From Luminiphilus sp. (GTDB taxonomy: Bacteria > Pseudomonadota > Gammaproteobacteria > Pseudomonadales > Halieaceae): a stretch of 64,000 nucleotides of DNA. Shown piece after piece: positions 1 through 8,112 of this stretch. The stretch covers positions 1-64,000 of the forward strand of contig JAQWUD010000019.1 of the NCBI GenBank assembly GCA_029242325.1. The letters run 5' to 3'. Within the stretch, counting starts at the first letter, position 1. The number at the start of each line of letters is the position of its first letter. Position numbers and translations under genes: made by a program. The notes beneath the pieces are model-generated. The model saw only the letters and a program-made list of their open reading frames with translations. It was not told where the DNA came from and did not search any database.

Positions 1-1291
1 CGGGTATGCCGTCTGTGGCGCTATACATGCACATGGGCGACACGCAAACCCGGTTCTGCAACGTCATGTTTCGAAGTGAGAAAGGCAGGAACATCGGGGG
101 CAGGGGATCGTTAGCCGCCTCGCCGATGTGTCGCTTGGCCAGGTGTGTCTCCATCGAATCCAGCCATACTTTATCGCGCAGGCGCAGATTTTCATGGCTG
201 ACCCGCTGACTGCGTGTCAGCATCGAATAGTTGAACTGTTTTAAGTCAAATGCATCGATATAGCGCGGAACATTTTCAAACCAAATCATGGCATTGCGAG
301 CACTATTTTGCAGCCGCAGCACATCAATTTTGCGCTCTTCTTGGTAGTTCGTCAGCGCAGAGGCAATTGATTCTCCACTGTCTAGGTGGTGCGCAAGCGA
401 AATAGCGTCTTCCAATCCTAGTTTCGTTCCTGAACCGATAGAAAAATGAGCGGTGTGAGCCGCGTCTCCGATCAACACAATGCGATCGTCTTTGATCCAG
501 TTTTCACAATAGACTGCGGGAAAGTTAATCCAAGCCGACCCTCGCACGTGAGCCGAATTGGTGAGCAATCTGTGTCCATCCAAATACTTCTCGAAGATTC
601 GGCGGCAGGTCTCTGCGCTCTCTTCGTGAGACATCTCTTCAAAGCCCAGTGCGTCGTAAACATCGGGTGTCGCTTCGACAATAAATGTTGAGGTGTTTTC
701 GTCGAATTGGTATGCGTGGGCCCAGATCCAGCCATGCTCGGTGCGCTCGAATATAAAGGTGAACGCATCCCGGAACGTCTGGTGCGTTCCCAGCCACACG
801 AATTTGTTGGGCCGCGTTTCAACGGTGCAGCCGAATTCGTCGAGATAGGTATTACGGATTTTCGAGTTGAGGCCGTCGCTGGCAACAATGACGTCGGCGT
901 CAGCGAATCGGGTGTCGATATCGTCTAAGCCTATCTCCTGCTCAAAGTGCAGCGCCACGCCTAGCTCTGCGGCCCTCTCGTGCAGGAGCTGCAGGAAGCG
1001 CTTTCGACCGAGGCCAATGAAACCGTGACCGCCCGAGCGCTCCACTTTGCCAGACACATGGCAGTCGATTAGATCCCAATGAATGAACTCGTTGACAATG
1101 CGCTGAGCGCTGACGGGGTCGTTGGCCGAGATGTTGTCGACTGTTTGGTCTGAAAACACAATACCCCACCCGAAGGTGTCGTCGGGTTTATTGCGCTCGT
1201 AAACTTCAATCTCGTGGTCGGGATTGCGCAGTTTTAGGCTGATCCCCAGATACAGGCCGGCGGGCCCGCCTCCGAGACAGATGACTTTCAC
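1..1291 (-). CDS. Bifunctional salicylyl-CoA/2-aminobenzoyl-CoA-type hydroxylase-oxidoreductase, N-terminal part (runs off left edge)
   Basis: The window holds the first 430 residues; the gene continues past base 1. It starts at a GTG preceded by AGGAG about eight bases upstream. Residues 1-380 are a class A flavin monooxygenase: the FAD-binding CLGGGPAGLYLG at 5-16, DG near 139-140, and the GDAAHTAHFSIGSG motif at 275-288. From about residue 399 a new domain begins (PPMFLPFSLRNMTLQNRVCV, then SPMCMYSATDG), which is the opening of an Old Yellow Enzyme barrel. This domain order is that of 2-aminobenzoyl-CoA monooxygenase/reductase and the related salicylyl-CoA 5-hydroxylases, which hydroxylate and then reduce an aromatic CoA thioester in the cytoplasm. 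The exact substrate cannot be read here. It is divergent from the marR gene, which probably controls it. Confidence 0.85.
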   Translation of the reverse strand, partial: MKVICLGGGPAGLYLGISLKLRNPDHEIEVYERNKPDDTFGWGIVFSDQTVDNISANDPVSAQRIVNEFIHWDLIDCHVSGKVERSGGHGFIGLGRKRFLQLLHERAAELGVALHFEQEIGLDDIDTRFADADVIVASDGLNSKIRNTYLDEFGCTVETRPNKFVWLGTHQTFRDAFTFIFERTEHGWIWAHAYQFDENTSTFIVEATPDVYDALGFEEMSHEESAETCRRIFEKYLDGHRLLTNSAHVRGSAWINFPAVYCENWIKDDRIVLIGDAAHTAHFSIGSGTKLGLEDAISLAHHLDSGESIASALTNYQEERKIDVLRLQNSARNAMIWFENVPRYIDAFDLKQFNYSMLTRSQRVSHENLRLRDKVWLDSMETHLAKRHIGEAANDPLPPMFLPFSLRNMTLQNRVCVSPMCMYSATDGIP

Positions 1292-1321
1292 TGTGTGCTC
1301 TCCTATTTAAGGCTAATGCCC

Positions 1322-1381
1322 GAAACGTTTTATATATAAAATGATTTCACTAGTATAAAGGAAACATTTTATGTTTAAAAT
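1322..1381. promoter_or_regulatory. Divergent promoter region with two 21-bp operator-like direct repeats
   Basis: The 124-bp divergent gap is strikingly AT-rich compared with its surroundings. Two copies of a 21-bp element starting GAAAC, at 1322-1342 and 1361-1381, match at 18 of 21 positions. The core of the first copy is a perfect 14-bp palindrome, TTTTATATATAAAA (1328-1341); the core of the second is TTTTATGTTTAAAA. MarR dimers typically bind AT-rich palindromes of this size in divergent promoter regions. That these are sites of the adjacent MarR protein, repressing both itself and the hydroxylase, is inference. Confidence 0.6.
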
Positions 1382-1415
1382 ATCTACACCATATTTCTCC
1401 CACGAGTAATGCGCT

Positions 1416-1910
1416 ATGGATTCAATCGGCGTTCAAGAACCAGTTGATCATGAGTCACGGGCAGAACAGAGCGACCATCAGGCGATCCGGTTGTGGCTTA
1501 GGTTGCTGACCTGCACCAATTTGATTGAGCGGCACCTTAGGAATCGATTGCGAGGCGAGTTCGACACCACCCTGCCCAGATTCGATTTGATGGCGCAGTT
1601 GGCGCGAGAACCGGAGGGGCTGACAATGGGCGATCTGTCTCAGCGGATGATGGTGTCAGGTGGCAATGTATCCGGTATTGCCAATCAGTTGCAGAGCGAG
1701 GGATTGATCAGTCGGGAACCCGTTCCAGGGAATCGTCGTGCCTTCTGTGTCACTCTGACTGCGTTGGGTAACAAGCGATTTTCCGAAATGGCCTCGGCGC
1801 ATGAAGCCTGGATAGTGAAGTGCTTGGCTGAGTTGAGTGGTGAGGAGCACGAGAACATGATGTCAATGCTGAAACAGATCAAGGTGAGCGTGGGCGGCAT
1901 CGAGGGCTAG
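1416..1910 (+). CDS. MarR-family transcriptional regulator
   Basis: This 164-residue protein matches the MarR winged-helix family in length and layout. An N-terminal helical dimerisation part (WLRLLTCTNLIERHLRNRLR) is followed by a helix-turn-helix (LTMGDLSQRMMVSGGNVSGI) and the wing (GLISREPVPGNRRAFCVTLT). A C-terminal helix closes the dimer. Regulators of this subgroup often control aromatic-acid degradation and respond to an aromatic CoA thioester or free acid. It is divergent from the monooxygenase/OYE fusion and lies four bases before the downstream flavoenzyme gene, so it is probably co-transcribed with it. The ligand is unknown; the family assignment is firm. Confidence 0.9.
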   Translation: MDSIGVQEPVDHESRAEQSDHQAIRLWLRLLTCTNLIERHLRNRLRGEFDTTLPRFDLMAQLAREPEGLTMGDLSQRMMVSGGNVSGIANQLQSEGLISREPVPGNRRAFCVTLTALGNKRFSEMASAHEAWIVKCLAELSGEEHENMMSMLKQIKVSVGGIEG

Positions 1911-1914
1911 TATC

Positions 1915-3375
1915 GTGTGGAAACCGCCAGAGCGCATTAAATACCAGACCACTGTTGAGCAGTGGCCTACCAAGCAAGAGGCCGCGAAGAGTCATGTTTA
2001 CTCGGCGCTATCTGCCCCGAATCTGTGCCTCGAGCAACGCACGTGGGTGCCCGCAATGGTGCCATGGCGTGCCAGTGAGGAAGGTGACGTGACGCAGAAC
2101 GTGATCGATTGGTATGCGCGTTTTGCGGAGGGCAGACCGGGCGCTCTCGTAGTTGAGGCAACCGGTATACGAGATATCCCCAGCGGACCGCTGCTGCGGA
2201 TTTCAGACGACCGCTATATCGCCGGCCTGCAACGACTGACTGATGCGGTGAAGGAGGCGAGTAACGGCAGAACCCGTGTGCTAATTCAGCTCATCGATTT
2301 TCTAACTATCCGACGACGACCGGAAGCAGAGGCGTTTTTTATGCGGTTTCTGACAGTGACCGCAGCGCATCGACGAGCCTTGCAAATGGAGCATGCGAGT
2401 GAAGCGGGGGTAAGGCAGCGCTTGGCGTCGTTAAGCGATATAACGCTGGAGGCGGTGCTGTCGTTGCGGGAGCTTGAGTCACTGCGCCAGGGCTATCGCG
2501 AGCGTATCACTGATATGCATTTGTCGGCGGTCGCTGCTCTGCCTGAGACGCTGCCTACGCTGTTCAGTCAAGCCGCTAAGCGAGCGAAAGCGGCCGGCTT
2601 TGATGGTGTGGAGTTGCACTACGCTCACGCCTACACAATGGCGTCTTTTCTGTCCGCCACCAATACCCGGGCTGATGGATACGGCGGCAGTCGAGAGCAG
2701 CGTCTGCGATTGCCGCTTGAAGTTTATGAGGCGGTGAGGGCGGCGGTCGGTGAAGATTATGCGGTCGGCTGTCGGTTCCTAAGTGATGAAACCATCGCCT
2801 CTGGGAGCGACGTTGATGACGCCTGCTTTTTTGCCAGAGAATTTGCTCGAGCCGGCATGGATTTTTTGAGCTTGTCTCGAGGCGGTAAATTTGACGATGC
2901 CAAGCAACCCAAAGTTGGATGGGCCGCCTATCCTTATACCGGCCGGAGTGGCTATGAATGCATGCCCTCTTATGTATCTGACGAGCAAGGCCCCTGGGGT
3001 CGAAATACAGAGCCTGTTGCGTCAGTGCGAAATGCGGTGCGGGGTGCTGGGTTTGTGACGCCCGTCATCTCGACGGGTGGGATTCATAGTTTCGATCAAG
3101 CAGAGTCATTACTTGTCGAGGGTAAGGCCGACGTCGTAGGGCTTGCGCGGCAGGCATTGGCCGATCCGGATTGGTTCGAGAAAGTGCGTCTCGGCCATGG
3201 CGAGGAGGTTGTGCTCTGTCGCTACAGCAATTACTGCGAAGGCCTCGATCAAAAGCACAAGCAGGTCACCTGCGAGCTGTGGGATCGCGCGGCGCTTGAT
3301 GCGCCCGATGCGGTGCTGGCCTCTGATGGTAAGCGTCGGCTGACAGCGCCGAAATGGTTTCCTGAAGGCACCTAA
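1915..3375 (+). CDS. Divergent Old Yellow Enzyme-family NADH:flavin oxidoreductase
   Basis: This 486-residue (beta/alpha)8 flavoenzyme starts at a GTG four bases after the marR stop. The OYE signature is clear: AGFDGVELHYAHAYTMASFL (H235 and H238 are the likely substrate-binding pair), N.R.D.YGGSREQR, and C-terminal phosphate-binding stretches VISTGGIHSF and DVVGLARQALADPDW. It departs from the family in two ways. The usual QLxHxGR near residue 125 reads QLIDFLTIRRR, and the stretch from there to the AGFDG motif is about 100 residues, some 30 longer than usual. Three cysteines near the C-terminus (CRYSNYCEG and VTC) may be remnants of an Fe-S site or structural. It probably reduces an enone- or dienoyl-type intermediate in the same pathway as the fusion enzyme; the substrate is unknown. 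Confidence 0.75.
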   Translation: MWKPPERIKYQTTVEQWPTKQEAAKSHVYSALSAPNLCLEQRTWVPAMVPWRASEEGDVTQNVIDWYARFAEGRPGALVVEATGIRDIPSGPLLRISDDRYIAGLQRLTDAVKEASNGRTRVLIQLIDFLTIRRRPEAEAFFMRFLTVTAAHRRALQMEHASEAGVRQRLASLSDITLEAVLSLRELESLRQGYRERITDMHLSAVAALPETLPTLFSQAAKRAKAAGFDGVELHYAHAYTMASFLSATNTRADGYGGSREQRLRLPLEVYEAVRAAVGEDYAVGCRFLSDETIASGSDVDDACFFAREFARAGMDFLSLSRGGKFDDAKQPKVGWAAYPYTGRSGYECMPSYVSDEQGPWGRNTEPVASVRNAVRGAGFVTPVISTGGIHSFDQAESLLVEGKADVVGLARQALADPDWFEKVRLGHGEEVVLCRYSNYCEGLDQKHKQVTCELWDRAALDAPDAVLASDGKRRLTAPKWFPEGT

Positions 3376-3596
3376 GCCGACCGGAGACGGCCAGCATTGG
3401 TCCCAATGGGACGTTGCAGCCTCTGTAGCGCGACCTGCCTATTACGCAAATGGGTATGGTGTAGGGATAAGGATTCATGCAGGATGCTCGGCGTCCGGGG
3501 TAATCGGTGTGGTCGCCTCGGTCGTGCTTCGCTGACCTGTCAATGTGGTGACCGTCTGTCGGAGACGTTGAGAATGACTGCATTGGAGTAGATTGC

Positions 3597-5057
3597 ATGA
3601 AATCCGAGCTCACAGACCCAGGCTTGCTTAAGACGTCGTCATATGTGGCGGGTCACTGGATGGTTGGCGCTGGCCCTAATCTCGCAGTGACGAACCCTGC
3701 TACGGGAGACACCGTAGTCGAAGTGAGCACTGTTAACCGATCGGGCACCGAAGAGGCTATATCCGCCGCCCATGATGCAATGATGAGTTGGAGGGCTGTG
3801 CCCGCCAAGTCTCGAGCTCAGGTGCTCAGACGGTGGTTCGACCTGATGATGGCGCATCAGGAGGACCTCTCTGTGATTATGACAACGGAGCAGGGCAAGA
3901 CGCTTGCCGAGAGCCGAGGCGAGGTAGCCTACGGCGCGTCATTCATGGAGTGGTTCGGCGAGCAGGCCAAGCGAATCGACGGCGATGTGATCCCGGCACC
4001 CTCTGCCGACAGGAGAGTGGTCTGTATCAAGCAGCCGATCGGCGTGGTGGCGGCGATTACGCCCTGGAACTTCCCCAACGCCATGATTGCCCGTAAAGCG
4101 GCACCTGCGTTGGCGGCGGGTTGTGCCATTGTGATTAAGCCGGCATCGGAAACGCCGCTATCTGCGCTGGCGATGGCGGAGCTTGCGGAGCGGGCAGGGG
4201 TGCCTGCGGGCGTCGTCAATGTGGTGGTCGGATCGTCTTCGGAAATCGGGCCAGCGCTCACAGACAGCCCCCTCGTGAGAAAACTGACCTTTACTGGCTC
4301 AACCGAAGTGGGGCGGCGGTTGGAGCAGGCATGTTCGGTCACACTCAAGCGAACCTCGATGGAGCTGGGCGGTAATGCGCCGTTTATCGTGTTTGAGGAC
4401 GCTGATCTCGATGCGGCGGTTCAAGGGGCCGTGGTGTCCAAGTATCGAAATAGTGGACAAACCTGCGTCTGCACCAATCGGATTTTGGTTCAGGACAGTA
4501 TTCATGATGAGTTCGTCTCCAAGCTTGTCGCGGCGACCGCGGAATTGAAGATGGGCAATGGGCTCGACGAAGGCGTGCAGCAGGGGCCGTTAGTGAACGT
4601 TGGCGCCGTCGACGACGTCGAGCAGTTGGTGCAGCGCTCCACAGAGGCGGGCGCTCACATTGCGTTGGGTGGCGCGCGCTCGGATTTAGGGCCCTGCTAT
4701 TACCAGCCCACGGTATTAACGGGGGTGACTCCCGATATGGCGGTGTTTCGAAACGAAATTTTTGGGCCTGTTGCGCCAGTGACGGCATTTCGGGACGAAG
4801 CAGAGGCGATTGCCCTGGCCAATGACACGGAGTTTGGGCTGGCGTCGTATTTCTACACTCGGGATATTGGCCGCGTTTGGCGTGTTGCGGAGGCGTTGGA
4901 TTACGGCATGGTGGGGATCAACGAAGGCATTATCTCCAATGAAATGGCGCCTTTCGGGGGTGTGAAAGCTTCGGGCTCGGGTCGAGAAGGCTCCAAATAC
5001 GGCATCGACGATTACCTCGAAATCAAATACATCCTGATGGGCGGGCTGGACCGCTGA
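3597..5057 (+). CDS. NAD(P)-dependent aldehyde dehydrogenase, succinate-semialdehyde dehydrogenase type
   Basis: At 486 residues it has the usual length of the GabD-like ALDH family. The cofactor region (TPWNFPNAMIARK and the FTGSTEVGR turn), the general-base glutamate in MELGG (E256) and the nucleophilic cysteine in NSGQTCVCTN (C290) are all present, with GPVAPVTAF and the conserved C-terminal FGGVKASGSGREGSKYG. The CVC context and overall wording are those of succinate-semialdehyde dehydrogenases, which feed four-carbon units into the TCA cycle as succinate. A 221-bp non-coding gap separates it from the flavoenzyme gene, so it may have its own promoter. Substrate preference is inferred. Confidence 0.85.
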   Translation: MKSELTDPGLLKTSSYVAGHWMVGAGPNLAVTNPATGDTVVEVSTVNRSGTEEAISAAHDAMMSWRAVPAKSRAQVLRRWFDLMMAHQEDLSVIMTTEQGKTLAESRGEVAYGASFMEWFGEQAKRIDGDVIPAPSADRRVVCIKQPIGVVAAITPWNFPNAMIARKAAPALAAGCAIVIKPASETPLSALAMAELAERAGVPAGVVNVVVGSSSEIGPALTDSPLVRKLTFTGSTEVGRRLEQACSVTLKRTSMELGGNAPFIVFEDADLDAAVQGAVVSKYRNSGQTCVCTNRILVQDSIHDEFVSKLVAATAELKMGNGLDEGVQQGPLVNVGAVDDVEQLVQRSTEAGAHIALGGARSDLGPCYYQPTVLTGVTPDMAVFRNEIFGPVAPVTAFRDEAEAIALANDTEFGLASYFYTRDIGRVWRVAEALDYGMVGINEGIISNEMAPFGGVKASGSGREGSKYGIDDYLEIKYILMGGLDR

Positions 5058-5127
5058 AACGGGTGCACGATATTGGCTTAAGATGTCAGGAAGGTTCTCT
5101 CATCGTTAGGTTGTTGAAGGTAGAAGT

Positions 5128-5601
5128 ATGAGTAAGGATTCTGCAGACTTCCGACAGGCATTGGGCCGCTTTGCGACGGGTGTGTGTTTGGTCACTGTTA
5201 ACGACCTCGAGCTGGGGCCGTTAGCCACAACGGTCAATTCTTTCTCGTCGGTCTCATTGGATCCGCCGCTTGTGCTGTGGAGCATTCAAACCTCCTCCGA
5301 CCACCTGGGCGTGTATACCGGTTGCGCGCATTTTGGTATCAGCGTCCTCTCGGCAGATCAAGCGGCGCTGTCCGGGCATTATGCGGAGCGCAGTGGGCAC
5401 AACGCGCTACCAGAACACTTCATAACCGGTTCGGCGGGGGAGCCAAAATTGATCGATGCGCTGGCACACTTTTGCTGCGCCACGCATGCGGTCCATCCCG
5501 GCGGTGACCACAAGATTATCGTCGGCGAGGTATTGGGCTTTGAAGCAATCGAAGCTGCCCCGCTCGTGTTTTATAGCGGCGGCTATCGCTCGCTTTCCTG
5601 A
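5128..5601 (+). CDS. Flavin reductase-like, FMN-binding domain protein
   Basis: This 157-residue protein is a single flavin-reductase-like domain (HpaC/ActVB fold). The family start FRQALGRFATGVCLVTV, the FMN-contacting TTVNSFSSVSLDPPLVLWSI and the late HKIIVGEVLGFE and PLVFYSGGYRSL are all visible. Such proteins use NAD(P)H to make reduced FMN or FAD for a separate monooxygenase, or act on their own flavin. It follows the aldehyde dehydrogenase by 70 bases on the same strand. Its partner oxygenase is not identified in the window; the fusion enzyme at the left edge carries its own FAD and should not need one. It could belong to oxygenase genes left of the window. Confidence 0.85.
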   Translation: MSKDSADFRQALGRFATGVCLVTVNDLELGPLATTVNSFSSVSLDPPLVLWSIQTSSDHLGVYTGCAHFGISVLSADQAALSGHYAERSGHNALPEHFITGSAGEPKLIDALAHFCCATHAVHPGGDHKIIVGEVLGFEAIEAAPLVFYSGGYRSLS

Positions 5602-5664
5602 TGCGCAGAACCGTCGGCTCGTCGCGGCGCAAAGTGAGTATTTACATGTCGCTTCAACTGGAGC

Positions 5665-6276
5665 TTACATCCCGTTCATGTAGGTCTCGTGATCGATCAA
5701 GCCACCGTTTCGGATGGGTTTGAGAGCGCTCGCGTAGGCAAGCAGCAGTTCGAGCGCATAGTCACAGCGAGCACTGAAGGCATCGTGCAGTGCGCCATTA
5801 TTTTGGGAAGCGTCCTCATTACACAGGGACTTCACTTGCCTTGCAATCAACTGTTCCGGTAGCCAGCACAGCCGGTTGTTTTTATAGCTGCTCATTCTCA
5901 GTTCGGAGATCACATAGGCTCCGCCTTCTCCGGCGGATACGGCACAGGGCAGCGCCGGTTTATGCGAGAGCTCCCCGGTTCCGGCCCACAGAAGAAAGAA
6001 ATTTTTCAGGGCCGCCGGGACCATGCCATGCCACTCCGGTGCAATCACGATAAATCCATCGCAGGCATCGAGCTCGGCTTTTAGTGCGGGCATGGCAGAC
6101 CACTGAGGGCCGTTGCTCCACAGACTCTCATCCCACAGAGGCAAGGGTGTTTTGCCTAGATCCAAGGTCCAGGAGCATAAGCCACTCCTCGATGTCAGTG
6201 CGGTCTCGAGGAATCGACCTACTTTGGCGCTCTGGGAGTCCTTGCGGTGACTCCCGATAATCACGCCGATTTTCAT
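5665..6276 (-). CDS. NADPH-dependent FMN reductase (flavodoxin-like fold)
   Basis: This 203-residue protein starts MKIGVIIGSHRKDSQSAKVG, the FMN-phosphate loop of the NADPH-dependent FMN reductase family, and carries DGFIVIAPEWHGMVPAALKNF, the second flavin-binding stretch. I chose the ATG at 6276, which has an AGG eight bases upstream; a TTG at 6291 would overlap the previous stop. It lies 11 bases downstream of the dienelactone hydrolase gene on the same strand and is probably co-transcribed with it. Members reduce flavins, quinones or azo compounds; the in vivo substrate cannot be told. It converges on the flavin reductase gene with a 63-bp gap. Confidence 0.85.
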   Translation of the reverse strand: MKIGVIIGSHRKDSQSAKVGRFLETALTSRSGLCSWTLDLGKTPLPLWDESLWSNGPQWSAMPALKAELDACDGFIVIAPEWHGMVPAALKNFFLLWAGTGELSHKPALPCAVSAGEGGAYVISELRMSSYKNNRLCWLPEQLIARQVKSLCNEDASQNNGALHDAFSARCDYALELLLAYASALKPIRNGGLIDHETYMNGM

Positions 6277-6287
6277 CGTATGACCTG

Positions 6288-6959
6288 TCAAGCCGAGAGG
6301 GCGTCATGGAATAGCGCCAGCGTTCGTTCCTTGGCCTGCGCTGCAGACGGCGCATCGAAGGCGTCACGTTGATCGCAGTTGAAACCGTGATCAGCGGCGT
6401 AAACATGCACCGCCAGGTTTGGCTGTTTCTCTTGAAAGGCGGCGACGGAGTCCATCGGAATGTGGGCGTCCTGCTCGCCGAAATGCAAGATAATCGGGCA
6501 GCCGGGCGTCATGTCCGCATTGTTGGGAATGCCGCCGCCATAGTAGGCCGACGCGGCCGAGACGTTGCTCAGGTTGCAGCTGGACAGCCATGTGAGCAAT
6601 CCGCCGAAACAGTAGCCGACCACGCCGACGCTGCCGTGTGCCGCCGCATGATCGATGGTGGCCTGCAGGTCACTCAACGTTTGGCTCATGTCGAGCTTTT
6701 GAAATGCCAGCTCAATGCCCGTGTTCATGTCATCCTCGGTGTAACCCAATTGCACGTCCCGTTCTAACCGGTCAAAAATGGCCGGTGCAATGGCGTAAAA
6801 GCCCTCGGCAGCGTAGCCGTCCACGACCGAGCGAATGTGAGAGTTCACACCGAAGATCTCCTGAATCACGACAACTGCGCCTTTGGCTGTCGTCGAGGGG
6901 CTGGCCTCGTAGGCGCCTAACTCAAATCCATCTGCGCAGTGAATGGTTGTGACAGTCAT
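6288..6959 (-). CDS. Dienelactone hydrolase family protein
   Basis: This 223-residue alpha/beta hydrolase has the catalytic triad of dienelactone hydrolase: C117 in GYCFGG, D164 in FGEQDAHIP and H191 in AADHGFNC. The conserved VVVIQEIFGVNSHIR, with the family glutamate, lies near residues 29-43. The ATG at 6959 is chosen because an AAAGGAG sits eight bases before it; the open frame continues about 130 codons further upstream without family similarity. Dienelactone hydrolase opens the lactone ring in modified ortho-cleavage of aromatics, but many paralogues are general carboxylesterases. Here the neighbourhood supports a role in ring-compound catabolism, without proof. Confidence 0.9.
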   Translation of the reverse strand: MTVTTIHCADGFELGAYEASPSTTAKGAVVVIQEIFGVNSHIRSVVDGYAAEGFYAIAPAIFDRLERDVQLGYTEDDMNTGIELAFQKLDMSQTLSDLQATIDHAAAHGSVGVVGYCFGGLLTWLSSCNLSNVSAASAYYGGGIPNNADMTPGCPIILHFGEQDAHIPMDSVAAFQEKQPNLAVHVYAADHGFNCDQRDAFDAPSAAQAKERTLALFHDALSA

Positions 6960-7204
6960 CGTGGTCTCCTTTGCGACCCGTGAGCGAGTCATTGTGTGAG
7001 CGGACCGGTATTGTGAACAAAGTGAACGCTGATTGAAAACCCCGTCGTCATCAAACAGCAATAATCGGGTCTGAGCAGGGGCTCGACGGTTTCCATCGAC
7101 AGGGCCAGCCTCTACAATCAGGCTTCTCGGATTCTTCGGTAGACGTTTGGCACTTGTTGCACCGGGTCTATCCCGCAGGATCCGCCCACAGATGGCTTTC
7201 CAAT

Positions 7205-8059
7205 ATGTCTGCACCGAACACAATGATCTCCACTGCTGATTTGGCCTCGCTCGTCGAGAAGCAGGGCGGGGTAGTGCTCGATGCTTCGTGGTACCTGCCT
7301 GCCGACGACCGTGACCCGGGGGCGGAATTTTTGGCCGCGCGGATTCCCAGCGCACAATTCTTTGACATTGAAACGATAGCCGACGCTGACCACGAATGCC
7401 CTCATATGCTGCCCAGCGAGGCGCTATTTACCGCGGTTGTTCGTTCGTTGGGAATTGATGGTGATACTCGCGTCGTTGTTTATGACGGAAAAGGTTTGTT
7501 CTCGGCAGCCCGAGCCTGGTGGATGTTTCGCGTTTTTGGTCACACTAAGGTTCAGATCCTGGAGGGTGGATTGCCGGGCTGGATCGCTGCCGGATATCGT
7601 ACCGAGAGCGGCAGCGCTGCGGACTTGCCTGCCGGACAGGATTTCGTCGCGACGCGACAGCGAGAGTGGTTGACCGACGTGAAGGGCGTCAAGGCCGCTC
7701 TGATCGATGACGCCAGCATTGTGTTGGACGCGCGCTCCGCAACTCGGTTTCTCGGCCAGGAGCCTGAGCCGAGGCCGGGGGTTCGACCTGGCCATATTCC
7801 GGGATCGCAAAATCTTCATTACGCGCAGATTCTCACCGGTGATCCATCACGCCTTAAATCCGCCCCCCAGCTAGAGGCGCTATTCGAATCAGTGGGCGCA
7901 GCAGAGGGCAAGACAGTCGTCACCACCTGCGGGTCAGGTATTTCGGCTTGTTTGTTGGCGTTGGCGCTGCACGAGCTGGGGCGCTCACCGGTAGCCGTTT
8001 ATGATGGCTCTTGGGCAGAATGGGGCTCCCGCGCAGATTGTCCGGTGGCGGGGGAATGA
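7205..8059 (+). CDS. sseA: 3-mercaptopyruvate sulfurtransferase (two-domain rhodanese)
   Basis: This 284-residue protein has two rhodanese domains. The inactive N-terminal one (VVLDASWYLP, ARIPSAQFFDIE, VVYDGKG and ARAWWMFRVFGH) is followed by an active C-terminal one (SIVLDARSATRFLG, RPGHIPGSQNL) with the catalytic cysteine C242 in the loop CGSGIS. That loop is the signature of 3-mercaptopyruvate sulfurtransferases rather than thiosulfate sulfurtransferases. The enzyme passes sulfur from mercaptopyruvate to thiol or cyanide acceptors in the cytoplasm. No good ribosome site precedes either ATG (7205 or 7223); 7205 gives the usual length. It is divergent from the dienelactone hydrolase gene across 245 bp and is followed by tpiA after 53 bp. 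Confidence 0.9.
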   Translation: MSAPNTMISTADLASLVEKQGGVVLDASWYLPADDRDPGAEFLAARIPSAQFFDIETIADADHECPHMLPSEALFTAVVRSLGIDGDTRVVVYDGKGLFSAARAWWMFRVFGHTKVQILEGGLPGWIAAGYRTESGSAADLPAGQDFVATRQREWLTDVKGVKAALIDDASIVLDARSATRFLGQEPEPRPGVRPGHIPGSQNLHYAQILTGDPSRLKSAPQLEALFESVGAAEGKTVVTTCGSGISACLLALALHELGRSPVAVYDGSWAEWGSRADCPVAGE

Positions 8060-8112
8060 GAAGCGCTGCGCCCTCTGTTATCTTGCCGCGCTTAGAAAAT
8101 CATGCGTAAGCT

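Noticed and set aside
472-1169. Two minus-strand open frames (472-888 and 942-1169)
   Set aside because: Both are out of frame with the monooxygenase/OYE fusion, whose GTG-started frame is continuous from 1291 to base 1.
5665-6291. TTG start at 6291 for the FMN reductase
   Set aside because: The ATG at 6276 directly precedes the conserved flavin-binding strand and has an AGG at the right distance.
6960-7355. A 132-residue N-terminal extension of the dienelactone hydrolase frame
   Set aside because: The ATG at 6959 has a strong ribosome site and gives the family length; the extension has no similarity and would fill the divergent promoter region.
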